Source: Nitrospira sp.
GTDB lineage: Bacteria > Nitrospirota > Nitrospiria > Nitrospirales > Nitrospiraceae
Assembly: GCA_030123605.1 (NCBI GenBank)
Contig: CP126123.1
Coordinates: 3,811,237-3,875,236, forward strand
Direction of reading: 5' to 3'
Length of the DNA stretch: 64,000 nt
Shown: positions 35,231-42,734 of the stretch, in pieces
Layout of the letters: each line of letters begins with the position of its first letter
Numbering within the stretch: the stretch's first letter is position 1
The notes under the pieces: generated by a model
What the model was told of the DNA's origin: nothing
Database searches by the model: none
What the model saw: only the letters and a program-made list of their open reading frames with translations
Program-made: the position numbers and the translations under genes

Positions 35231-35318
35231 TAATTAAGCTGCCAAAGCTAGAACATCTATTGAAAAACAGAAATTACTGTTGCCCTCTTTGGAAAATCCC
35301 GTTGGGGACACCACACAA
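35231..35318 (+). repeat. Right att junction (copy R3) of the island
   Basis: Begins with a degenerate version of the R1/R2 arm (AATTAAGCTGCCAAAGCTAG region) and ends with the exact 25-base tRNA-Glu 3' sequence (35294-35318). Together with 11511-11535 it frames the island. Confidence 0.8.
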
Positions 35319-35760
35319 AGGGCGGCGAGTTGAGCCGGTAAGAGTCTGAGGTAAGAACCTTTCTCGGAGACCTCGTAACCTTTCCGTCCAGTTTCTTCGA
35401 ACGTCTCATCCATCAAGGGTTCTTCGAGAAGTTTTCTTGGCATGTGACGAGCTTGTGCTCGGTGGCGACTAAGAAGATTTTTTTGTCCATGACTCGACCT
35501 TCAAGGTCGCGTTTCATTCGTACTTCATCAACCTCCACGATCCCTGCAGACCTCGTTAGCTGGTCGAACTCTTCGATCAATTGCTTATTTTATTTTTCCT
35601 CCCCCTAAGCCTGGCGAGAAGCGTCCAGGTTCTCACCTCTGCCTATCGCATCTGCAAATTGCTTTCATAGGTTTCAATTAGGCATACCTCGCGTTCGACC
35701 AGGGATTTGCTGTTGATTCGTGAGCAATGACAGCCCTTGCTCTGCAGACCTCTTGATGGC
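35305..35760 (-). pseudogene. Decayed large serine recombinase, C-terminal remnant
   Basis: Minus-strand fragments match the intact recombinase at 11490-13178: KLLEEPLM, GRKGYEVSEKGSYLRLLP and CVVSPTGF in one frame (35305-35440), then SKSLVEREVCLIETYESNL farther up in another (near 35660-35710). Stops and frame changes separate them, and the N-terminal catalytic domain is gone. It sits against the right att copy as the intact gene sits against the left one. Confidence 0.82.
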
Positions 35761-35952
35761 TTGTTGCGACAACGTACGTAACCGTATGGAGAGCTTTTGG
35801 GAAGAAAACTCCATTCTTTCAGGGAATGGGAACTTGGGCAGTTCAACCATACAGTGCCCAGCTGTGCCTGGGGAGGTGATGCTGAGAACAGGCCTCACGG
35901 GCATCCACCGCAGTCAAGCGTATCCACCACTCACAGGTTGAAGGAGGACAGA

Positions 35953-36288
35953 ATGGCAGAGCAATCCCCAACAAAGCAGCCTAATGACCGAACCGTCGCC
36001 ATGCCGGTACAGTTGAAGGCAGACCATGAAACCAGTCGACCTGCCTTGGCCAACTACGTCCATGTGAGCGTGGCTGAAGGGCTGGTCTATCTGGATTTTG
36101 GTTTCCTGGAGCCGGCTCTATTGAGTGCGGTCCTCAAGCGGGCGCAGCAGGGTGTCACGTTGCCGAGGCAGCTTGAGGGTCGGGTTGCCACGCGCGTGGC
36201 GCTCCCGTTCGACGCCCTTGTGCGTCTGCACCAACAACTCTCTCAGGTGGTGAAGGACCTCCAACGCATACCGACCGCTCAGTCGTAG
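35953..36288 (+). CDS. Small protein of the type I secretion operon (DUF3467-like)
   Basis: A 111-aa soluble protein starting MAEQSPTKQPNDRTV; AAGGAGG precedes the ATG. The core ALANYVHVSVAEGLVYLDFG...RVALPFDALVRLHQQLSQVVKDL resembles DUF3467 proteins in strand-helix layout. It is first in the operon with the secretion ATPase (27-base gap). The role is unknown; cargo binding or regulation is possible. Confidence 0.65.
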   Translation: MAEQSPTKQPNDRTVAMPVQLKADHETSRPALANYVHVSVAEGLVYLDFGFLEPALLSAVLKRAQQGVTLPRQLEGRVATRVALPFDALVRLHQQLSQVVKDLQRIPTAQS

Positions 36289-36315
36289 TCCACCCTCGAA
36301 CGGAACACGATCTCT

Positions 36316-38463
36316 ATGGACGCACCCGCCCACGAGTCCAGTCCGCCCGCTCCGGATACGGGGCTCCACTGTCTGTTGTTGCTGGCGCGATTTCACGGCC
36401 TGGCAGCCAATGGCGCGCAATTGCGACATCAATTCGGAGAAACGGAACAGCCGCTCACGCCACGTGAGTTGCTGCGTGCCGCCAAACATGTGGGCCTGAA
36501 GGCCGGGTGGGTGACGGCAACCTGGGCCAGCTTGACCGACAAGCCACTCCCCGCCATCGCGGTCTGTACCGACGGGCGTTGTGTGTTGCTGGCGAAAGTG
36601 GAGGCCGAGCGGGTACTCCTTCATGACCCGCTGCAACCACAGCCTACGATCCTGACCAAAGCGTGCTTCGAGACGCGATGGACCGGGGAACTCCTTCTGG
36701 TCACCAAGCGAGCGGGCCTGCGTCCCGAAGATGTCGCCTTCGGCTTCAGCTGGTTCATTCCGGCGATCGTCAAACACCGGCGGTTGTTCGGTGAAGTGCT
36801 GCTCGCCTCATTTTTCGTGCAGCTCTTTGCGCTCATCACCCCGCTCTTTACGCAAGTCGTCATCGATAAGGTTTTGGTTCACAAGGGTTTCACGACGCTG
36901 CATGTCATGGCTGTCGGCATGGTCGCGTTGGCGCTGTTCGATGCGCTGTTGAGCGGCCTGCGGACGTATCTCTTTGCGCACACCAGCAACCGGATCGACG
37001 TGGGCCTTGGTGCGCAACTGTTCCGGCATCTCTTGGCACTCCCGCTGGCCTACTTCGAGGCTCGTCGGGTCGGCGACACGGTTGCGAGAGTGCGCGAGCT
37101 TGAACAAATCCGCCAGTTTTTGACGAGTAACTCCGTGACCGTCGTGCTCGATGTCCTGTTCACGGCGGTTTTCCTCGTGGTCATGTGGTGCTATAGTCCG
37201 ACACTGACCCTGATCGTGCTCGCTTCGCTGCCGCTCTACGGGATTCTGTCTGTGGGGATCACTCCGCTGATCCGCACCCGCCTCAATGAGAAATTCAACC
37301 GCGGCGCTGAAAATCAATCCTTTCTTGTCGAGACCATCAGCGGCATCCAAACCGTAAAGGCTCTCGCCGTCGAGCCCTCGGTCCAGCGTCGATGGGACGA
37401 ACAGCTGGCCGGCTACGTCAGCGCCAGCTTCAACGCGACGAGCCTGATCGCGATTGCCGGACAGATCGCCTCGTTCATCCAGAAGGTCACGACCATTGCC
37501 ATTCTGTGGACCGGCGCCTATCTCGTCATCGGCGGGGATCTGAGCATTGGGCAGCTCATCGCCTTCAACATGTTGGCCGGTCAGGTGACGGGACCGCTCC
37601 TGCGGTTGGTGAATCTGTGGCAAGAGTTCCAGCAGGTCGGCATTTCTGTTCAGCGGTTGGGGGATGTTCTGAACAGCAGGCCGGAGCCCTCCTACAATCC
37701 CACGCGGACGACTCTGCCACAGGTGGCGGGCCAGATCACACTGGAGGACGTCACCTTTCGCTATCGTCCAGACAGCCGAGAAGTTCTACGCCAGGTGTCC
37801 CTCATGATCCAACCGGGCCAGGTCATCGGCATCGTCGGTCGCTCTGGTTCAGGTAAGAGCACCATTACCAAACTGATTCAACGTCTGTATGTCCCGGAAC
37901 AGGGCCGTATCTTGGTCGATGGCGTCGATCTTGCGCAGGTCGATCCGGCTTGGTTGCGTCGGCAAGTGGGTGTGGTGCTGCAGGAGAACTTTCTCTTCAA
38001 CCGTTCCGTGCGGGACAACATTGCACTGACCGATCCGGGCCTCTCCATGGATCGTGTGATCCATGCGGCGAAATTGGCAGGCGCCCACGAGTTCATCCTT
38101 GAATTACCGGACGGGTACGACACGTTGGTGGGAGAGCATGGCTGTTCCTTGTCCGGTGGCCAACGGCAACGGATTGCCATCGCCCGTGCCCTTGTGGCCA
38201 ACCCGCGCATCCTCATCTTCGACGAAGCCACCAGTGCTTTGGACTACGAATCCGAAGCAATCATTCAGCAGAACATGGCGCAGATCTGCAAAGGCCGTAC
38301 GGTCATTCTCATTGCCCATCGGCTCAGCACGGTGCGCCCCGCGCACCGAATCTATGTCATCGATCAAGGACAGCTTGTGGAACAGGGCACGCACGAGGAG
38401 TTGTTGAAACGTCAAGGTATGTATCATCGGCTGCACGCCCACCAGGAAGGAAAGGCCGCATGA
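36316..38463 (+). CDS. Type I secretion ABC transporter (HlyB-like) with inactive C39-like domain
   Basis: A 715-aa inner-membrane exporter. Residues about 10-135 form a C39-like domain in which the catalytic Cys position is Thr (PDTGLHCLLLLARFHG), so it should bind substrate without cutting, as in HlyB. Then a six-helix ABC membrane domain (about 150-440) and the ATPase: Walker A GRSGSGKST, signature LSGGQRQRIAIARAL, Walker B ILIFDEATSALD, H-loop IAHRLSTV. Its likely cargo is the giant RTX protein downstream. It is followed 10 bases later by the HlyD gene. Confidence 0.95.
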   Translation: MDAPAHESSPPAPDTGLHCLLLLARFHGLAANGAQLRHQFGETEQPLTPRELLRAAKHVGLKAGWVTATWASLTDKPLPAIAVCTDGRCVLLAKVEAERVLLHDPLQPQPTILTKACFETRWTGELLLVTKRAGLRPEDVAFGFSWFIPAIVKHRRLFGEVLLASFFVQLFALITPLFTQVVIDKVLVHKGFTTLHVMAVGMVALALFDALLSGLRTYLFAHTSNRIDVGLGAQLFRHLLALPLAYFEARRVGDTVARVRELEQIRQFLTSNSVTVVLDVLFTAVFLVVMWCYSPTLTLIVLASLPLYGILSVGITPLIRTRLNEKFNRGAENQSFLVETISGIQTVKALAVEPSVQRRWDEQLAGYVSASFNATSLIAIAGQIASFIQKVTTIAILWTGAYLVIGGDLSIGQLIAFNMLAGQVTGPLLRLVNLWQEFQQVGISVQRLGDVLNSRPEPSYNPTRTTLPQVAGQITLEDVTFRYRPDSREVLRQVSLMIQPGQVIGIVGRSGSGKSTITKLIQRLYVPEQGRILVDGVDLAQVDPAWLRRQVGVVLQENFLFNRSVRDNIALTDPGLSMDRVIHAAKLAGAHEFILELPDGYDTLVGEHGCSLSGGQRQRIAIARALVANPRILIFDEATSALDYESEAIIQQNMAQICKGRTVILIAHRLSTVRPAHRIYVIDQGQLVEQGTHEELLKRQGMYHRLHAHQEGKAA

Positions 38464-38473
38464 GGAGGACAGC

Positions 38474-39862
38474 ATGATGCGATGGTGGCTGGTCTGGTCC
38501 GCAGCCTGGGAGGCGGAGCGGCGACAGCCGATTGCGGCCACCCCCTCAAGAAGATCGGTCGAGTTCTTGCCGGCGGCACTGGAGATTCAAACTGCGCCCC
38601 CATCTCCGATCGGGCGGGCTATCCTCTGGACGATCATGGCGCTCTTCACGGTTTCGGTGGTGTGGGCTTCGGTCGGGTGGATCGACATCGTGGCGACGGC
38701 GCAGGGGAAGATTATCCCCAGCGGTTATTCAAAAGTGATCCAGCCCTACGAAACCGGCGTCATTGCGGCGATCCGGGTGCAGGACGGCCAAGTGGTGCAA
38801 CAGGGTGAGGTGTTGATTGAACTCGACCCGACCCAAAATCAGGCTGACCACGACCGCGCCTCCAATGAATATCGTGCCGCCAGGGTGGAGGCCGCGCGCC
38901 TCCAGGCCCTCATTGCAGGCGTGCCTACGTTTGTGGCGCCGCCGGAGAGCGATGCCCAATATGTTCGGCTTCAGCAGCAACTCCTTCGCGATCAGCTGGC
39001 CGAATATCAGGCGCGAGTTGCCGCCGTCCAGCAGGTCATCGCGCAGCGCAAGGCGGCGGTCGAAGCGACTCTGGAGAACATCCGGAGACTGGAGGCGACC
39101 GTGCCCATGGAAACGGAGCGGGCCGGCGCCTTCAAACGGCTGATGGAACGGGATGCCGTCACCAAGCTCGACTATCTCCAGGCGGAAGGACAGCGGATCG
39201 ATAAGTTGCAGGAATTGGCCGGACAGAGACAAAAACTCCGGCAAGACCAAGCGGCCCTGGCCGAAGCGGGGAAGAATCGGCTGGCTCTGGTCTCGGAATT
39301 CCAGCAGACGAAACAAGCTGACCTCTCGGCCATCGAGACCAAAGCAGCATCCCTCTCACAGGAAGTGACGAAAGCCGGGCAGAAGGCAGAACTGCAGCGG
39401 CTCGTCAGTCCGATCGACGGGGTCGTGCAGCAACTGGTGGTCCATACGGTCGGCGGCGTCGTCACCCCGGCGCAACCGTTGCTGATCGTTGTCCCGCAGG
39501 ACCATCCGGTCGAAGTTGAAGCGCAGTTGGAGAACAAAGATGTCGGATTCGTCAAAGAAGGCCAATCGGCCGAAATTAAAGTCGAGACCTTTCCCTTCAC
39601 CCTCTACGGCACCATCCCCGGCACGGTGCTCACCGTCTCGGATGACGCGGTGCCTATCGATAAAGACAGGCCGGCGGACGGGTTGGTGTTCGCCACACGC
39701 GTGAGTCTGGCGCGTGGGACGATTCCGGTAGAAGGCAAACTGGTGCATCTGACCCCCGGCATGGCCGTGACCGTCGAAATCAAGACCGGCCGGCGGCGCG
39801 TGATCGAGTACCTGCTGAGCCCCGTGCTCAAATCGCTGCAAGAGAGTCTGAGGGAGCGGTAA
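38474..39862 (+). CDS. Type I secretion membrane-fusion protein (HlyD family)
   Basis: A 462-aa adaptor. Short cytoplasmic N-terminus, one TM helix (about residues 48-70), lipoyl half (GKIIPSGYSKVIQPYETGVI), long coiled-coil (about 120-300), second lipoyl half (LVSPIDGVVQQLVVHTVGGVV) and the beta-barrel domain near VEVEAQLENKDVGFVKEGQ with the HlyD signature-like end (VIEYLLSPVLKSLQESLRER). GAGGAGG precedes the ATG. A decayed duplicate of its 3' end lies at 41375-41738. Confidence 0.94.
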   Translation: MMRWWLVWSAAWEAERRQPIAATPSRRSVEFLPAALEIQTAPPSPIGRAILWTIMALFTVSVVWASVGWIDIVATAQGKIIPSGYSKVIQPYETGVIAAIRVQDGQVVQQGEVLIELDPTQNQADHDRASNEYRAARVEAARLQALIAGVPTFVAPPESDAQYVRLQQQLLRDQLAEYQARVAAVQQVIAQRKAAVEATLENIRRLEATVPMETERAGAFKRLMERDAVTKLDYLQAEGQRIDKLQELAGQRQKLRQDQAALAEAGKNRLALVSEFQQTKQADLSAIETKAASLSQEVTKAGQKAELQRLVSPIDGVVQQLVVHTVGGVVTPAQPLLIVVPQDHPVEVEAQLENKDVGFVKEGQSAEIKVETFPFTLYGTIPGTVLTVSDDAVPIDKDRPADGLVFATRVSLARGTIPVEGKLVHLTPGMAVTVEIKTGRRRVIEYLLSPVLKSLQESLRER

Positions 39863-39867
39863 GGCGG

Positions 39868-41229
39868 ATGTCCCTACGACAAACTGCGCGACGGCGAATC
39901 GCCGAGCGGCTCTTGCCGGCACTGACGATCACTCTGGTCCTGACTCCTGTTCATCTCGTGAGCGCGACGGAAACGGAACAGGCGACCACGCTCACCGTCC
40001 AGGAACTACACCTGAGCCTCCGAACGGCGATGGAAGCCGCCGCGCAACAGAATCCGTCGGTGCTGCTGTCGAAGGAGCGAATTGAGGCGGCGAAAGGTGA
40101 CGTCACGACTCAATTAGGCGCCCTGCTGCCGAATCTCTCGGCCAATGTGCGGCAAAGCCAACAAACGCAGTTCCTCGGTACCTTCGGTCTGGCACCGGTC
40201 CGGACCGAGCCCTTCAGCATTTTCGACGCCCGTGTTAGTGCCTCGCAGAACCTGTTTAGCCTCAGTCTCATCCAGCGCTGGCGCGTCTCGCGGGAAGCGC
40301 TCCAGGTCGCTGAGTTCGACGCCCAAAGCAGCCGCTTCGATACGATGGCCAGCACCGGATTGGCCTATCTCGAAGGGGTGAAAGCGGCTACGGCGTTGGC
40401 CATGCGTCAGGCGAATCAGCAATTGATCCGAGAGTTGTTGGCGACCGCCAAGGTTCGACAAAAAGAAGGGGCGGCGACCGGACTGGAAGTTGCTCGCCTG
40501 GAAGGGCAACTGGCCAACGAGCAACAGCAGGTGGTCGCAGCACAGGCTGAGATGGACCGTGCCAAGAACACCCTGAGTAATCTGTTAGGCCTCACGTTCG
40601 AGGTGCGGATGACATTGACGGATCAATTGAAACCACACGTGCCGGAAGCCGAGGCGGCGCAGGCCGCCTGGGAACAGGCAGTCGCCCATCGAGCCGAGGT
40701 CCAGGCCCAGGTCAAGCGGGTGCGGTCGGCGGAACTCACCTACTCGTCCATCACCGGTGAACGGCTGCCTTCGCTCGTCGCGCAAGGGGATACCGGTCTC
40801 ATCGGCAATCGCTGGAGCAACAGCCTCGACACCTACAACATGGCTCTCGTGCTGCAGATTCCGATCTTCGACGGCGGGCAACGTGAAGGGCGGATCAGTA
40901 CTGCCCGAAGCCAACTGCGACAAGAAGGATTCCGGATGCAGGTGGTGCTGAATCAAGTCCGCGCGGAGGTCAACGAAGCCCGCATCGCGTTGGCGGCGGC
41001 CAGAGACAAGGCGGTGTTGGCTCAAGCTGGATTACAAGCGGCGACGAAAGAAACGGCTTTGGCCAAGGAACGCTACGCAATCCTGACAGCAGCGAGCCAG
41101 TTTGACGTGATCAGCGCCATTACCGCGATGGCGCGGGCCCGCGAGAATCTCGTGGGCGCGTTATTCGAACTGAACGCCGCGCGAGTGAACTATGCCCGCG
41201 CGACCGGGACGTTGGATGCATTGAGCTAA
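39868..41229 (+). CDS. TolC-family outer-membrane channel
   Basis: A 453-aa outer-membrane factor completing the secretion system. A signal peptide (about residues 1-35) precedes two OEP repeats with long alpha hairpins (QNPSVLLSKERIEAAKGDVTTQLGALLPNLSANV; LANEQQQVVAAQAEMDRAKNTLSNLLGL) and a final helix containing ITAMARARENLVGALFELNAARVNYARATG. It starts 5 bases after the HlyD stop. Unlike the RND channel at 4-5.5 kb it is not a lipoprotein. Confidence 0.92.
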   Translation: MSLRQTARRRIAERLLPALTITLVLTPVHLVSATETEQATTLTVQELHLSLRTAMEAAAQQNPSVLLSKERIEAAKGDVTTQLGALLPNLSANVRQSQQTQFLGTFGLAPVRTEPFSIFDARVSASQNLFSLSLIQRWRVSREALQVAEFDAQSSRFDTMASTGLAYLEGVKAATALAMRQANQQLIRELLATAKVRQKEGAATGLEVARLEGQLANEQQQVVAAQAEMDRAKNTLSNLLGLTFEVRMTLTDQLKPHVPEAEAAQAAWEQAVAHRAEVQAQVKRVRSAELTYSSITGERLPSLVAQGDTGLIGNRWSNSLDTYNMALVLQIPIFDGGQREGRISTARSQLRQEGFRMQVVLNQVRAEVNEARIALAAARDKAVLAQAGLQAATKETALAKERYAILTAASQFDVISAITAMARARENLVGALFELNAARVNYARATGTLDALS

Positions 41230-41374
41230 TAGGTCGGGAAGGACCATAGAGTCAAAGCATATCGAGCAACAATGGACTTCTACCTTTTTAATCGTGAACT
41301 GGTTTCACCAGTCAACAGTGTGGCTTAGCAGCGATGCATGCGCCTGGGGAGGCGTGAGGACACCGACCTAACCA

Positions 41375-41738
41375 CTGCTTGTCGTGCCACAGGAGAGGCC
41401 GGTGGAAGTCGAGGCGCGGCTCGAGACAAAGATATCGGACTCGAAAAGGAAGGGCAGCCGGTTGAAATCAAAGTCGAAACGTTTCTACTCACGTTGTACG
41501 GCACCATTACGGAAGAGATTTTGACCGTCTCGGATGATGCGGTACCGTAAGAGAAGGGCGGCTTGGTCTAGGCCGGTCGTATGAGCATGGATCGCGCGAC
41601 CGTGCTGGTGGAACTATCTCTCGCTCAGCATGGCGGCCACGGTCACGGTCACGGTCAAGGTCATCCAGCGGCGGGTGATCGAGTTTCTGCTGAGTCCATT
41701 GATGAAGTCGATGTCGGCGAGTTTGCGGGAGCGGTAAG
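41375..41738 (+). pseudogene. Decayed duplicate of the HlyD C-terminus
   Basis: In frame near 41400-41550 it reads VEVEARLETKDIGLEKEGQPVEIKVETFLLTLYG and LTVSDDAVP then a stop; later a second frame gives AATVTVTVKVIQRRVIEFLLSPLMKS and SLRER. Both parts align to the end of the intact HlyD (about residues 340-462). Only this 3' part is present, so it is a remnant of a duplication of the operon segment. Confidence 0.8.
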
Positions 41739-41789
41739 GATCATTAAGTAGTTACTTTGTAATGAACCTCCGAGCAAGGAGATGGCGTG

Positions 41790-42734
41790 ATGGGTAGAAG
41801 GTTAGGAGCGGTGATCATTGGATTACTTTGCTGGGGCACTCTGGGATGTGCCGGATTGGCGGAAACGCCGGGCGAGCGATTTGACCAGGCTATGAAGAAA
41901 TTCTCGGTAAATTGCGCTAAAGCAAAACTCAAACCGAACGATACCGCATGCGACATCTTGAAGCTCAAACCGGCTGATCCCCTCGCGACGGGAGAAGGCC
42001 GCTTCGCCCACTCGATTAAAATCCCGAACCCCGTACCAGAAGACAGCGGCTACAAGCCAGGCATGACGCCGCAGGAGTACTTTGACCATCTTTGCAAGAC
42101 CGAAGCGGGAGAGTTCATCTATAAGACGGCGGAGAATGTCGAAGGGATTATGCAATTGCGACAGCGAGGCAAGGCCAACTATGAGTACTCACATCTCTAC
42201 GCATTTGAAGACCCTTTCGGTTTTGAAGTAAGCGGAGCGGAGGCATCTTACGTTAGTCCAGAACGGTATGCATACTATGAAATTGCCGCGATCGTTCCAC
42301 AGGAACCCGTCTGGAGAAAAGATCATGTACATCCCTCAATGTTGGAGGGCCCACCACAGTATGCAAAATACACCCGATACTTTGGATATGACGGGCATAG
42401 CCTCAAGACGATGCAGAGAGTCTACGATGCACGTCGGAAAAGCCGGTATGGATACACCTGGAGAGGTATTGTGAGGCCACATGATCGAGAAATGGGCATC
42501 GGGGGGGGAGAAGTTATCATCTTGGATTTGGAAACGAATGAAGTCCTTGGTTTGCAGCGAGGGTACGCCAAATTTGAAATCGATGAAAGATTCGGGCTGG
42601 CTCGTGCTGGATGGAGGAATCGTTGCCCAATATCTCCTGGGACTGCTGGCCCGCATCAAGACTTCATTCTTAGAGTTCTTAAACCGGCTAACTTCAGGTC
42701 AGCTGTAATGGGAGAACAAAATGCCTCAAAATAA
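41790..42734 (+). CDS. Putative lipoprotein upstream of the RTX gene
   Basis: A 314-aa protein with a lipoprotein signal ending TLGC (Cys20). Later blocks include MTPQEYFDHLCKTEAGEFIYKTAENVEG and a Tyr-rich segment; I recall this only as a conserved uncharacterised family. The ATG at 41790 has AAGGAG about 8 bases upstream (a GTG lies directly before it). The stop overlaps the RTX start by 14 bases, so the two are co-translated. It could protect the producer from the lipase-like RTX protein or help it fold, but this is inference. Confidence 0.8.
   Translation: MGRRLGAVIIGLLCWGTLGCAGLAETPGERFDQAMKKFSVNCAKAKLKPNDTACDILKLKPADPLATGEGRFAHSIKIPNPVPEDSGYKPGMTPQEYFDHLCKTEAGEFIYKTAENVEGIMQLRQRGKANYEYSHLYAFEDPFGFEVSGAEASYVSPERYAYYEIAAIVPQEPVWRKDHVHPSMLEGPPQYAKYTRYFGYDGHSLKTMQRVYDARRKSRYGYTWRGIVRPHDREMGIGGGEVIILDLETNEVLGLQRGYAKFEIDERFGLARAGWRNRCPISPGTAGPHQDFILRVLKPANFRSAVMGEQNASK

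Larger units (their letters stand above)
11511..35318. mobile_element. tRNA-Glu genomic island (recombinase, intron, inovirus, defence genes, cld)
   Basis: About 23.8 kb bounded by a perfect 25-bp direct repeat: 11511-11535 (tRNA 3' end and flank) and 35294-35318. The serine recombinase lies against the intact tRNA. Cargo includes a disrupted radC-like gene, a group II intron, a filamentous-phage gene set, a restriction-modification/IetAS/HEPN block and the cld two-component module. Genes outside the repeats are chromosomal-looking on the left (glgB). On the right, a decayed copy of the recombinase follows the repeat, which implies more than one insertion at this tRNA. Confidence 0.8.

Noticed and set aside
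11453..35318. CRISPR array or retron in the accessory island
   Set aside because: No regularly spaced repeats of 25-40 bases with unique spacers were seen, and the only reverse transcriptase has group II maturase features with an intron domain V.
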